From assembly GCA_001797845.1 (NCBI GenBank), contig MGQN01000014.1:83298-114367 (forward strand): a DNA stretch of 31,070 nucleotides, in the 5' to 3' direction. Of the stretch, positions 1 to 8,469 are shown one piece after another. Positions within the stretch are counted from its first letter, which is position 1. Each line of letters begins with the position of its first letter. The notes under the pieces were generated by a model. It saw only the letters and a program-made list of their open reading frames with translations. It searched no databases and was not told the DNA's origin. The translations under genes and the position numbers were made by a program. The DNA comes from Deltaproteobacteria bacterium RBG_16_44_11 (GTDB lineage: Bacteria; Desulfobacterota; Syntrophia; Syntrophales; Smithellaceae).

Positions 1-514
1 AGACGCAGAGGCTGCCCGGCGAATAAAGCCGAATGACGCCGTAAGGATAATTCGTGCTTTGGAGGTTTTGGAGCAAAGCGGCGAATCTATTATTTCCAAG
101 CAATCCCGGCATTCCGGAGGTGAAAGTTCATACAACACCCTCAAAATAGGTCTTCAAGTTGATCGCGAAGAATTAAAAATAAGAATCAGCCAAAGAACGC
201 AAAAAATGATAACTGCGGGACTCTTGGATGAAGTTAAAAGTATTTTGGCGCGCGGTTACAGTGAAACGCTCAAACCACTGCAATCATTAGGTTATAAACA
301 AATAATTAAATATTTAGCCACGGAATTTGATCTCGCTGAGGCGGTGCGTTTAATTAATCGTGATACCGGGCATTATGCCAAGCGGCAAATGACGTGGTTT
401 TCCGCCGATAAGGAAATTAAATGGTTCAATTCCGATTGTTCTTACGATATAAAAAAAAATGTGGAAAAATTCTGGAAAGAAAACCAGGCATTAACAACAT
501 GCAATAGTACTTGA
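1..514 (+). CDS. miaA: tRNA dimethylallyltransferase MiaA, C-terminal part (5' end outside window)
   Basis: The reading frame is open from the first complete codon at base 2, so the gene begins upstream of the window. The first visible residues give the family motif RRIKPNDAVRIIRALEV. It is followed by an insertion-domain-like stretch and then the C-terminal segment with SLGYKQIIKYL and YAKRQMTWF, typical of the end of MiaA (conserved A+KRQ+TWF motif). MiaA transfers a dimethylallyl group from DMAPP to N6 of A37 in tRNAs that read codons starting with U. The N-terminal P-loop and the catalytic Asp/Thr are not in the window. An internal TTG at 59 could be mistaken for a start, but homology continues upstream of it. 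Stop TGA at 512-514. The lipoprotein gene follows after 73 bp. Confidence 0.93.
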   Translation, partial: DAEAARRIKPNDAVRIIRALEVLEQSGESIISKQSRHSGGESSYNTLKIGLQVDREELKIRISQRTQKMITAGLLDEVKSILARGYSETLKPLQSLGYKQIIKYLATEFDLAEAVRLINRDTGHYAKRQMTWFSADKEIKWFNSDCSYDIKKNVEKFWKENQALTTCNST

Positions 515-587
515 CACAAAAAGGCTCTGAAGATAATTAAGAAATTTCAGAATAAGCTGTAGTCCTTTAGGAAAAGGAAAAAATATC

Positions 588-1757
588 ATGCAACATGCCA
601 TAATTAAATATAAAAAGATTAAAACTTTTTTTATCTTTCTTACAGCATTTTTATTAATTATTTCTTGCGGAACGAAAAACAGGGTTCCCACAAGTCAACT
701 TGATACTCCGCAACATCATACGGATAACGGTTTAAAACTGCTTGGTCAGGAAAAATATGTTGATGCCCGGAAGTCGTTTGAATTGGCTGTGCAATTAGAT
801 GGTAAATATTCCCTGGCCTATACCGGAGTAGCCTTGGCCAATATATATACCGCTAATTATGATGACGCCTGGGACAACCTGAAAACTGGTTGGAAATATG
901 CGAAAACTGATGAAGAAAAAGAATTCGCTTATGTCAGCCGCATTCGGTACTTTACACAAAGCAAAGGAAAGAAGAAATGGCTCGAAGCGGCCAAAGATGA
1001 ATTTGATGAGGCGGTTAAAATAAATCCCCAGTACGCAGCAGCTTATTATTTTATGGGTTTGGCTTACAAAGCTGGCCTTGAATTTGATCTGGCCGGTCAA
1101 ATGTTCACAAAAGTTATCGAACTAAAAAGCGGATATATGGAAGAAGCGGATGGACAGTTAAAATTCCTGCAAAAAGTTCAAAGGGCCATGCCCGGAACTA
1201 CTACGGGAAAACAAATAGCACTGGTGGAACGTCTCACACGCGCGGACGCGGCGGCTTTATTTATAGAGGAATTAAGGATAGACGCGCTTTACAAACAACA
1301 GGCACAGAAAACGTTTGATACTTCAGTCAAAGATCCGCAAAAAGCCGCTGGAAAACCTGTAAAATCGACAGCGAAAGATATCGCCGGTGACCCGTTAAAA
1401 AAAGATATTGAAGGAATTCTGGAGATTGGATTGCGCGGATTAGAAAATTATCCTGACGGCAATTTCCATCCACAAGAGTTGATTACACGCGTCGCTTACG
1501 CGATGATGTTGGAGGATATATTAATTAAAGTGAGTGGTGATAATACTTTGGCCACAAAGTTTATCGGGTCAACATCGCCTTTCCCTGATTTAAGCGCGGA
1601 TTTACCTTATTTCAATGCGGCAATGGTTGTAACTTCACGCGGCATTATGGAACCAAAAGATAAGACGACAGGAGAATTCGCTTCGCTTAGTCCGGTAGCA
1701 GGTGTTGATGCTCTTGTGACTATCCGCAGGATTAAGGAAGAATTAAAATTTAATTAA
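588..1757 (+). CDS. TPR-repeat lipoprotein with C-terminal SLH-like region
   Basis: 389 residues. The N-terminus is a basic stretch, a hydrophobic core (about residues 12-26) and a lipobox LIISC with Cys at 27, so it is predicted to be lipid-anchored at the cell envelope. Residues about 40-190 contain TPR-like helices (for example GLKLLGQEKYVDARKSFELA and AAAYYFMGLAYKAGLEFDLA). The C-terminal half has stretches resembling S-layer homology modules: LTRADAAALFIEEL near 215-230, then LENYPDGNFHPQELITRVAYA, then FPDLSADLPYFNAAMVVTSRGIM. A purine-rich ribosome site (AGGAAAAGGA) precedes ATG 588. A rho-independent terminator follows. The specific function is unknown. By analogy SLH modules bind cell-wall polymers or peptidoglycan, so an envelope-organising or scaffold role is an inference. 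The SLH assignment rests on motif resemblance only. Confidence 0.8.
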   Translation: MQHAIIKYKKIKTFFIFLTAFLLIISCGTKNRVPTSQLDTPQHHTDNGLKLLGQEKYVDARKSFELAVQLDGKYSLAYTGVALANIYTANYDDAWDNLKTGWKYAKTDEEKEFAYVSRIRYFTQSKGKKKWLEAAKDEFDEAVKINPQYAAAYYFMGLAYKAGLEFDLAGQMFTKVIELKSGYMEEADGQLKFLQKVQRAMPGTTTGKQIALVERLTRADAAALFIEELRIDALYKQQAQKTFDTSVKDPQKAAGKPVKSTAKDIAGDPLKKDIEGILEIGLRGLENYPDGNFHPQELITRVAYAMMLEDILIKVSGDNTLATKFIGSTSPFPDLSADLPYFNAAMVVTSRGIMEPKDKTTGEFASLSPVAGVDALVTIRRIKEELKFN

Positions 1758-1787
1758 TTAATTATTTTATAATAAGACATAAAAAAG

Positions 1788-1815
1788 CGGGGTATTAAAT
1801 ATCCCGTTTTGTATT
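1788..1815 (+). terminator. Rho-independent terminator after the lipoprotein gene
   Basis: Eight-base stem CGGGGTAT (1788-1795) / ATATCCCG (1799-1806) with one G:U pair and a three-base loop. It is followed by TTTTGTATTTT. An A-run just upstream could pair with the T-run, so it may act on both strands. It separates the lipoprotein gene from valS. Confidence 0.8.
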
Positions 1816-1853
1816 TTATTAAGTGCTAATATTCATATCGGAGTGAAAAATTA

Positions 1854-4511
1854 ATGGTGAAAAAAGAATTAAGCAAAGCATTTGAACCACAGGATACGGA
1901 AAAGAGATTATACGATTACTGGCTGAAAAAAAACCTTTTTCATGCACGCGATAAAAGTAAAGCTAAAGCTTTTTCCATGGTGATCCCGCCTCCCAATGTA
2001 ACCGGGATGTTGCATATGGGGCACGCTTTGAATAACACATTGCAGGATATCATTATACGCTTTAAGAGAATGCAGGGTTTCAACACGCTTTGGATGCCGG
2101 GCATGGATCATGCCGGCATTGCCACGCAAAATGTTGTAGAACAAGCACTGGCCAAAGAAGGATTATCACGCCATGATTTAGGGCGGGAGAAATTTATCGC
2201 CCGTGTCTGGGAATGGAAGGAGAAATACGGCGGTGTAATTATCAATCAGTTAAAAAGGCTGGGCTGCTCCTGTGATTGGCAAAGAGAGCGTTTTACCATG
2301 GACGAAGGCTTATCTCAGGCGGTACGCGAAGTTTTTGTCCGATTATATGAAGATGATTTAATTTACCAGGGAGATTACATTGTTAACTGGTGTCCCCGCT
2401 GCCATACGGCAATTTCAGATTTGGAAGTAGAATTTAAGCAAGAAGCAAGCTGTTTATGGAATATCGGTTATCCCTTAGCCGACGGCAAAGGAGAAATTAT
2501 TGTAGCCACAACACGCCCGGAAACGATGCTGGGCGATACCGCAGTGGCAGTAAACCCCAAAGATAAAAGATATAAAGATAAAGTCGGCAAATACGTTATT
2601 CTTCCTTTAGTAAATAAGAAAATCCCGATTATCGCCGATGATTATGTAACCATGGATTTTGGTTCCGGCGCGGTAAAAATTACGCCCGGTTCCGATCCGA
2701 ATGACTTTGCCATGGCCCAGCGGCATAATCTGGAAATTATCACGATAATGGACGGCCGGGGAATTATTAATGACAAAGGTGGAATTTATAAAGGGCAAGA
2801 CCGTTACGAAGCGCGCAAAAATGTTGTAGACGATTTGGAAAAAGGAAAATATCTTGTCAGTACGGAGCCGTATTCGCATAGTGTCGGGCAGTGTTACCGC
2901 TGTAAAACGGATATCGAGCCGATGGTTTCCAAACAGTGGTTTGTTAAAATTAAGCCATTGGCCAAGCAGGCGATCGAAGCAGTGGTTAAAGGAAACACTA
3001 AAATTGTTCCCAACACCTGGGAAGCAACTTATTTTGAATGGATGAACAATATTCGCGATTGGTGCATCTCCCGGCAGTTGTGGTGGGGGCATCGGATTCC
3101 CGTCTGGTATTGTGGTGGATGCGGCAAAGTCATCGTTTCCAAGGTCGATCCGGATAAATGTACGGCATGCGGCGGTACTTCATTGAAGCAGGATGAAGAC
3201 GTGCTCGACACTTGGTTTAGCTCCGCTCTGTGGCCTTTTACCACGTTAGGCTGGCCAAAAAAAACCAGCGCTCTAAAAACATTCTATCCGACATCGCTTT
3301 TAATAACAGGCTTTGACATTCTATTCTTCTGGGTGGCGCGCATGATGATGATGGGTATTTACGTGATGAAAGATGTTCCTTTTAACGATGTATATCTGCA
3401 CGCGCTGGTACGCGATGAAAAAGGAGATAAGATGAGCAAATCCAGCGGCAATATCATTGATCCGCTGGTCATGATTGATAAATACGGCACGGATGCTTTT
3501 CGCTTTACCCTGGCGGCATATACGGCGCAGGGCAGAGATGTGCGAATGTCTCCCGAAAGAATTGAAGGCTATAAATTTTTTGTCAATAAAATCTGGAACG
3601 CCGCTAAGCTTACATTCGCCAATCTCGCGGACTATAATGAAAGAAAAGTTGTTAAGTCAAAAGATTCTCTGCCTGATAAATGGATTAAGGCGAAATTAAA
3701 TAAGACGGTGGAGGAAGTTACAGCAAACCTAAATGATTACCGCTTTAATGAAGCCGCCGCCGCTATTTACCGTTTTATCTGGCATGAATTCTGCGATTGG
3801 TATCTGGAACTGAGCAAACCAGTGCTTTATGGGAAAGAAAGTTCAGGACAAAGACGCGCGGCGCAACGAACTCTGCACGATGTATTTAAAATTTCCCTTC
3901 AGTTGTTGCATCCTTTTATGCCGTTTGTTACTGAAGAATTATGGCAGGTCTTAACAAAGAGCGATAAAAATTCAATTATGGTCAGCTCCTTTCCGGTTTG
4001 CAATAAAAAATGGAAAAACGCGAAGGTGGAAAAAGAAATGCAATTTATAATGGATATAATTACAAGTATCCGGAATATTCGCGGTGAAATGCAAATACCG
4101 CCTTCGCGCAAACTACAACTTCTGATTTCGGCGTCGGATAGTTCATCAAAGAAAATAGTTGAATCAGGTAAAAATTACATTATCATTATGGCTAATTTGG
4201 AAGAGCTGAAAGTGGATGTGAATTTAGCAGAGCCAAAAGGTGTAGCCACAGGAGTTATCGGTTCGACAAAAATATTTGTTCCGCTGGCCGGTATTGTGGA
4301 TATTGCCGCAGAAAAAACACGTCTGGGGAAAGAATTGGCGAGAGTGGAAAAAGATTTGCAACAATCTTCGAAAAAACTGGCCAATCGCGACTTTTTGGAG
4401 CGGGCTGCGGCAAATGTAATAAAAAAGGAAGAAGAAAAATTAAAAGAATTTCAAGAACATCATGTTGCCTTAGAAAAGGCTCTGATAAAGTTAAGCGAGA
4501 TCAGTGCCTGA
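1854..4511 (+). CDS. valS: Valyl-tRNA synthetase
   Basis: 885 residues, the normal length for bacterial ValRS, a class I synthetase that charges tRNA-Val. The HIGH-type signature is LHMGH at residues 53-57 inside PPPNVTGMLHMGHAL. The KMSKS loop is at about 526-530 (GDKMSKSSGN). The editing (CP1) domain contains TTRPETMLGDTAVAV. Cys pairs (WCPRCH near 182; CGGCG and CTACGG near 420-445) suggest structural zinc sites. The C-terminus (about 815-885) is a charged heptad-rich coiled coil, the tRNA-binding arm of ValRS. ATG 1854 follows a GGAG element about 10 bases upstream. The stop overlaps the nadC start (TGATG), so the two genes are probably translationally coupled. Confidence 0.98.
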   Translation: MVKKELSKAFEPQDTEKRLYDYWLKKNLFHARDKSKAKAFSMVIPPPNVTGMLHMGHALNNTLQDIIIRFKRMQGFNTLWMPGMDHAGIATQNVVEQALAKEGLSRHDLGREKFIARVWEWKEKYGGVIINQLKRLGCSCDWQRERFTMDEGLSQAVREVFVRLYEDDLIYQGDYIVNWCPRCHTAISDLEVEFKQEASCLWNIGYPLADGKGEIIVATTRPETMLGDTAVAVNPKDKRYKDKVGKYVILPLVNKKIPIIADDYVTMDFGSGAVKITPGSDPNDFAMAQRHNLEIITIMDGRGIINDKGGIYKGQDRYEARKNVVDDLEKGKYLVSTEPYSHSVGQCYRCKTDIEPMVSKQWFVKIKPLAKQAIEAVVKGNTKIVPNTWEATYFEWMNNIRDWCISRQLWWGHRIPVWYCGGCGKVIVSKVDPDKCTACGGTSLKQDEDVLDTWFSSALWPFTTLGWPKKTSALKTFYPTSLLITGFDILFFWVARMMMMGIYVMKDVPFNDVYLHALVRDEKGDKMSKSSGNIIDPLVMIDKYGTDAFRFTLAAYTAQGRDVRMSPERIEGYKFFVNKIWNAAKLTFANLADYNERKVVKSKDSLPDKWIKAKLNKTVEEVTANLNDYRFNEAAAAIYRFIWHEFCDWYLELSKPVLYGKESSGQRRAAQRTLHDVFKISLQLLHPFMPFVTEELWQVLTKSDKNSIMVSSFPVCNKKWKNAKVEKEMQFIMDIITSIRNIRGEMQIPPSRKLQLLISASDSSSKKIVESGKNYIIIMANLEELKVDVNLAEPKGVATGVIGSTKIFVPLAGIVDIAAEKTRLGKELARVEKDLQQSSKKLANRDFLERAAANVIKKEEEKLKEFQEHHVALEKALIKLSEISA

Positions 4512-5359
4512 TGATGAAAAACACTTTTATTTACAATGAGATAAACCGGATAATTAAAACAGCGCTTAAAGAAGATATCGGCGCCGGCGATATCACGACG
4601 AAAGCAATTGTCAGCCCAAAAAAGATGGGGCAAGCTCAAGCGATCGCCAAAGATGATTTTGTCGTAGCGGGAATTAATATATTTAAAAAAGTATTTCTTT
4701 TTGTTGACGAAAGAATTAAATTTAAAATATTTATTACCGAAGGTAATATAACGAGAAAGGGAGAATTATTAGCGCAAGTATCCGGCGCTTTGGCCTCCAT
4801 TCTTCAGGCTGAACGCGTCGCCCTTAATATATTACAGCGGATGTGCGGCATAGCCACGCAAACAAGAAGATATGTTGATGCAGTTCGCGGGACCAAAGCA
4901 AAAATTCTTGATACCCGCAAAACTATTCCCGGTTTACGCGTACTGGACAAAATGGCAGTTAAAATAGGCGGAGGATTTAATCATCGCCTGGGGCTTTATG
5001 ACGGTGTACTAATTAAGGATAACCATATTGCCGCCGCTGGTAGTATTAAATCCGCGGTAGCCGCGCAAAAGAAAAAAATGACAAAAAAAATAAAGATTGA
5101 ACTGGAAACTAAAAATTTGACGGAAGTTCAAGAAGCTTTAAGCTCCGGCGTGGATATTATTATGCTGGATAATATGCCCATTGATGAAATGAAAAAAGCA
5201 GTGGAACTGATCAGGGGCAGGGCGCTTGTGGAAGCTTCCGGCAATGTTAATTTGAACAATGTTGCACAAATAGCTCAAATTGGCGTGGATTTTATATCAG
5301 TAGGAGAAATTACCCATTCCGTCCGCGCGGCGGATATATCCTTAAAAATTAGCGCATAA
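4511..5359 (+). CDS. nadC: Quinolinate phosphoribosyltransferase (decarboxylating)
   Basis: 282 residues, full length. NadC converts quinolinate and PRPP to nicotinate mononucleotide, CO2 and PPi in de novo NAD synthesis. Family motifs are clear: LKEDIGAGDITTKAIV near the N-terminus, ALNILQRMCGIATQTRRYV, the catalytic and substrate-binding segment KILDTRKTIPGLRVLDK, then GGGFNHRLGLYDGVLIKDNH and the C-terminal EASGNVNL. ATG 4511 overlaps the valS stop by one base; ATG 4514 in the same frame is an equally possible start. nadA and nadB are not in the window. Confidence 0.97.
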   Translation: MMKNTFIYNEINRIIKTALKEDIGAGDITTKAIVSPKKMGQAQAIAKDDFVVAGINIFKKVFLFVDERIKFKIFITEGNITRKGELLAQVSGALASILQAERVALNILQRMCGIATQTRRYVDAVRGTKAKILDTRKTIPGLRVLDKMAVKIGGGFNHRLGLYDGVLIKDNHIAAAGSIKSAVAAQKKKMTKKIKIELETKNLTEVQEALSSGVDIIMLDNMPIDEMKKAVELIRGRALVEASGNVNLNNVAQIAQIGVDFISVGEITHSVRAADISLKISA

Positions 5360-5368
5360 ATATCGTCA

Positions 5369-5388
5369 TATTTATATGGATTATAATA
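5369..5388 (+). repeat. 20-bp direct repeat, copy 1 (nadC-ndk gap)
   Basis: TATTTATATGGATTATAATA occurs here and again, without mismatch, at 6028-6047. The second copy spans the birA start codon. Both contain a perfect TATAAT, but I see no convincing -35 element at the right distance. In this copy the embedded ATG (5376) opens only a 21-codon frame that runs into ndk. Confidence 0.75.
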
Positions 5389-5419
5389 ATATAAAAAATA
5401 CTAATATACAGGAGTTGTT

Positions 5420-5926
5420 ATGGCTATCGAACAAACATTGATTGTTGTTAAACCCGACGGACTTATTAAATCCCTTACGGGAAACGTTATTTCCAGATTA
5501 GCAGAGGCAAAATTGACCATTATGGGCGCAAAGGTTATGCGTGTTAGCCGTGAGCTTGCCGAAAAGCATTATGAACATCTCAAAGATAAACCCTTCTTTG
5601 AAGAGCTGATCATGTATATCATGGGAGAAGTGCATAAAACACGTAGGGTACTTGCTTTGGTGTACCAGGGTGATAACGCGATAACGAAAATCAGGGATGT
5701 TGTTGGCGACACAAATCCGGAAATGGCAAATCCGGTATCAATCAGAGGAGCATACGGAAGAATTACCACAACGGGAGTATTTGAAAATGTTGTTCACGCT
5801 TCTTCCAGCCCGGAGGATGCCGAAAAAGAGATAAAGCTCTGGTTTCAACCAGATGAAATTATCGAAGATTTATACCCGGTAAAAGAAGTTACACTCAAGA
5901 ATGTAAAAAAGTTAGTTTGGGCATAA
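5420..5926 (+). CDS. ndk: Nucleoside diphosphate kinase, long variant
   Basis: 168 residues against about 140 for standard Ndk. The family start TLIVVKPDGL is present, with Lys11 as the phosphate-binding lysine. So is the NPVSIRGAYG segment (about 104-113). The phospho-accepting histidine is His126 in ENVVHASSS; classical enzymes have NAVHGSDS, so the residues around it differ. It has an extra basic stretch (GEVHKTRRVL, about 69-78) and about 30 added residues after the active-site helix. Ndk equalises the gamma-phosphate among nucleoside triphosphates in the cytoplasm. An AGGAG lies about 8 bases before ATG 5420. The catalytic assignment is firm by motif; whether the extra C-terminus changes oligomer state cannot be seen. 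Confidence 0.9.
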   Translation: MAIEQTLIVVKPDGLIKSLTGNVISRLAEAKLTIMGAKVMRVSRELAEKHYEHLKDKPFFEELIMYIMGEVHKTRRVLALVYQGDNAITKIRDVVGDTNPEMANPVSIRGAYGRITTTGVFENVVHASSSPEDAEKEIKLWFQPDEIIEDLYPVKEVTLKNVKKLVWA

Positions 5927-6027
5927 TCGGCGTTGAGTTTCACAATATTTATTTTCCAGCAGCTAAAAATATTAAAACTCTTTTTTTCCAAAAAATAGCC
6001 TAAAAAATATTTCCGTACACATTATTT

Positions 6028-6047
6028 TATTTATATGGATTATAATA
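6028..6047 (+). repeat. 20-bp direct repeat, copy 2 (over the birA start)
   Basis: This is the same 20-mer as 5369-5388. The ATG inside it (6035) is the apparent birA start codon, so the repeat supplies the first four codons (M-D-Y-N). The two copies are 659 bp apart with ndk between them. Confidence 0.75.
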
Positions 6048-6829
6048 TTCAATTATTAGAAAAAAAACTCTTAGGTAAAACCATTGGCCATAAGCTTTAT
6101 TATTACCAGGAAATTGGTTCGACAAATGATGAAGCTTTCAGACTGGCCGGTGCGGGAGCACGAGAGGGCACCGTAATTATTGCCAATAGTCAAACCAAAG
6201 GCAAAGGACGCCTGCAAAGAATCTGGCATTCACCGTCTGAAGCCAATATCTATACTTCGATTATTTTACGGCCGAATTTTGCGCCAAATCTTGCGACGCA
6301 AATACCTATAATGGCGGGTGTAGCAGTAGCCGAAATTCTGGAAGGGTATTGTATCGGCAAGGTGGGTCTCAAATGGCCGAACGACGTTCATTTAAACGGG
6401 AAAAAAATATGCGGTATTTTGTCCCAGGCAAAAACTACCGTAAATAGTATCGCTTTTGTTGTTCTGGGCATCGGCATTAATGTAAATATTAGCCATGAGC
6501 AATTTCCGTTGAATATTAGAGATATTGCTACGTCCTTGGCCATAGAAGGCGGTCGGGACTTTTCCCGTCAGGAATTAATAATTAGTCTGTATGAAAATCT
6601 GACAAAATGGTATAAAAAACTTAAACATAATGGTTTTGACGAAATAAAAGAGAAATGGTTAAGCATGACTCCCATGATAGGTTGTAATATTCAAGTAATG
6701 TTTCAAGATGAAGTAATAAGAGGCAGGGCTCTGGATATCGCTGAAGATGGTTCGTTAATAATACTGAATGCAAAAGGTGAAAAAATCAAAATATCCGCGG
6801 GCGATGCCACAATATTAAAGGAGAATTAG
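6035..6829 (+). CDS. birA: Biotin--[acetyl-CoA-carboxylase] ligase
   Basis: 264 residues, the short monofunctional class without the N-terminal helix-turn-helix of E. coli BirA, so it is not expected to be a DNA-binding repressor. The catalytic domain begins with YYYQEIGSTNDEAF. The biotinyl-AMP loop is GKGRLQRIW (56-64, a variant of GRGRRGRxW). The conserved GLKWPNDV and KICGIL motifs follow. The C-terminal small domain (about 220-264) is present. The enzyme attaches biotin to carboxyl-carrier proteins through biotinyl-AMP. No clear ribosome-binding site precedes ATG 6035, which lies in a 20-bp repeat, but no other in-frame start would keep the STNDEA motif region intact. coaX follows two bases after the stop. 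Confidence 0.95.
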   Translation: MDYNIQLLEKKLLGKTIGHKLYYYQEIGSTNDEAFRLAGAGAREGTVIIANSQTKGKGRLQRIWHSPSEANIYTSIILRPNFAPNLATQIPIMAGVAVAEILEGYCIGKVGLKWPNDVHLNGKKICGILSQAKTTVNSIAFVVLGIGINVNISHEQFPLNIRDIATSLAIEGGRDFSRQELIISLYENLTKWYKKLKHNGFDEIKEKWLSMTPMIGCNIQVMFQDEVIRGRALDIAEDGSLIILNAKGEKIKISAGDATILKEN

Positions 6830-6831
6830 AA

Positions 6832-7611
6832 ATGTTACTGGTAATTGATGTAGGCAATACGAATACGGTCTTGGGTCTCTACGATGAAGATAAGTTGATT
6901 CATGATTGGCGCATTCGTACGGAAATTGATCATACGGTTGATGAATACGGCATGCTCATTTTTAACTTGTATCAGTCCAGTTTAATGAAAACAGAAGAAA
7001 TTAAAGCTATTAAAGCGATTATTATTTCCTGCGTAGTGCCGCCGATGCTCAATATTTTGGAACCTTTATGCGTAAAATACTTTAATGTAAAACCGATGAT
7101 TGTCGGCCCGGGAATTAAAACAGGAATGCCTATTTTTTATGACAATCCCAAAGAAGTAGGGGCTGATAGAATAGTCAATGCTGTCGCTGCTTATGATAAA
7201 TACCATCAGGCGGCGATTATCATCGATTTTGGTACAGCAACTACTTTTGATTATATTTCACCAAAAGGAGAATACATGGGAGGATGTATTGCACCTGGAA
7301 TAATGATTTCCAGCGAAGCACTATTTGAACGTGCAGCAAAGCTGCCCCGTGTGGAATTCAGTAAGCCTAAATCAGTAATTACGAAAGATACGGTGAGCGC
7401 TATGCAGGCGGGAATTATTTTTGGTTACGCCGGACTTATTGACGGTATCGTAGAGAGAATGAAAGCCGAAATAAAAACTAAACCCCTGGTAATTGCCACA
7501 GGGGGATTGGCCAGCGTGGTGGCGCCGGAAACAAAGTGCATTGATAAGATTGAAGAGATGTTGACGCTGGAAGGTTTGCGCATAATTTATAATTTAAACA
7601 GCAAATCATGA
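6832..7611 (+). CDS. coaX: Type III pantothenate kinase
   Basis: 259 residues, full length. CoaX phosphorylates pantothenate, the first step of CoA synthesis, and belongs to the ASKHA fold. Motifs are the phosphate-1 loop IDVGNTNTVLGLYD (Asp6), the pantothenate-binding GADRIVNAVAA, and the phosphate-2 segment IIDFGTATTFDYI. A glycine-rich ATGGLA lies near the C-terminus. An AAAGGAG lies about 10 bases before ATG 6832. The birA-coaX pairing is common in bacteria, and the last CoA enzyme, coaE, is encoded just downstream. Confidence 0.97.
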   Translation: MLLVIDVGNTNTVLGLYDEDKLIHDWRIRTEIDHTVDEYGMLIFNLYQSSLMKTEEIKAIKAIIISCVVPPMLNILEPLCVKYFNVKPMIVGPGIKTGMPIFYDNPKEVGADRIVNAVAAYDKYHQAAIIIDFGTATTFDYISPKGEYMGGCIAPGIMISSEALFERAAKLPRVEFSKPKSVITKDTVSAMQAGIIFGYAGLIDGIVERMKAEIKTKPLVIATGGLASVVAPETKCIDKIEEMLTLEGLRIIYNLNSKS

Positions 7612-7730
7612 TACATTCATAAAAAGTCGAGTAACGGGCATTTACAGGATTATAAATAATACATGAACAAAGTTGAAAAAATAATTTATTTAGGTTCAGA
7701 TTATTCAAATAGTAGCGGGGTCAGCAAAAC

Positions 7731-8372
7731 ATGCTGAACGTCGGCTTAACGGGAGGTATCGCGTGCGGTAAATCCACCGTAGCGGATATGTTTGTCCGGC
7801 GTGGGGCTCATCTAATTGATTTTGATAAACTTGCGCATGAAGTGCAAAAGCCGGGAAGAGCCGCTTGGGAAAAAGTTGTCCAATATTTTGGCGAGGATAT
7901 TTTACTGCCGGATAAGAATATTGACCGTAACAAATTAGCTAAGATTGTCTTTGCGAATCAGGAAAAACTTGCCGCACTTAATCAAATTGTTCACCCTTAT
8001 GTATTTCTTGAATGGCATGATTATTTGGAAAAAATCGGAAACAAAGAAAAAAACGCCATAATTATAGCGGCGGTGCCTCTTTTATTTGAAATAGAAAGAC
8101 AACATCTTTTCGACGTGACCGTGCTTGTTGTTGTATCACCTGAAGAACAATTAAAACGATTAATGGCGCGCAATGATTTAAACAGGGAAGAAGCACAAAA
8201 AAGAATATTAAGCCAGATGCCCATTGAACAAAAAGTCGCATTGGCGGATATCGTTATAGATAACCAAGCGTCTCTTTCCGCAACTGAGAATAAAGTAGAA
8301 GAAGTATGGCAAAAACTATTAAAACTTGAAGATGACATATACAAACATAAAAATATAAAGGTATTGAATTAA
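7731..8372 (+). CDS. coaE: Dephospho-CoA kinase
   Basis: 213 residues. CoaE phosphorylates the 3'-hydroxyl of the ribose of dephospho-CoA, the last step of CoA synthesis. The Walker A P-loop is GGIACGKST (8-16). The conserved IDFDKLAHEV (substrate-binding Asp) and the VPLLFE motif (about 115-120) follow, then VVVSPEEQLKRLMARN, the lid region. A GGGG element lies about 12 bases before ATG 7731. The 119-bp gap after coaX has no obvious terminator, so cotranscription with coaX is possible. Confidence 0.96.
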   Translation: MLNVGLTGGIACGKSTVADMFVRRGAHLIDFDKLAHEVQKPGRAAWEKVVQYFGEDILLPDKNIDRNKLAKIVFANQEKLAALNQIVHPYVFLEWHDYLEKIGNKEKNAIIIAAVPLLFEIERQHLFDVTVLVVVSPEEQLKRLMARNDLNREEAQKRILSQMPIEQKVALADIVIDNQASLSATENKVEEVWQKLLKLEDDIYKHKNIKVLN

Positions 8373-8395
8373 AGGAAAAATAATGGAGGCAAGCT

Positions 8396-8413
8396 TAATA
8401 CGATCACGTATTA
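8396..8413. promoter_or_regulatory. Perfect inverted repeat upstream of the carbonic anhydrase gene
   Basis: TAATACG (8396-8402) and CGTATTA (8407-8413) form a seven-base perfect inverted repeat with a four-base spacer. It lies 57 bp before the carbonic anhydrase start. There is no T-run directly behind it, so an operator or RNA hairpin is as likely as a weak terminator. It also lies inside a 15-codon frame (8383-8430) that has an AAAGGA ribosome site. Confidence 0.35.
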
Positions 8414-8469
8414 TTACACGATTTTTGTAATATGTAAGGGTCATTAAAAAATAGTTGTGGAGGGAAATA

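Noticed and set aside
491..691. 66-residue minus-strand frame over the lipoprotein start
   Set aside because: It is antisense to the lipobox region and the miaA end, with no ribosome site or motif.
7663..7737. 24-codon frame overlapping the coaE start
   Set aside because: Its AGGA site is too distant (about 13 bases) and composition is plain AT-rich; a coupled leader peptide is possible but unsupported.
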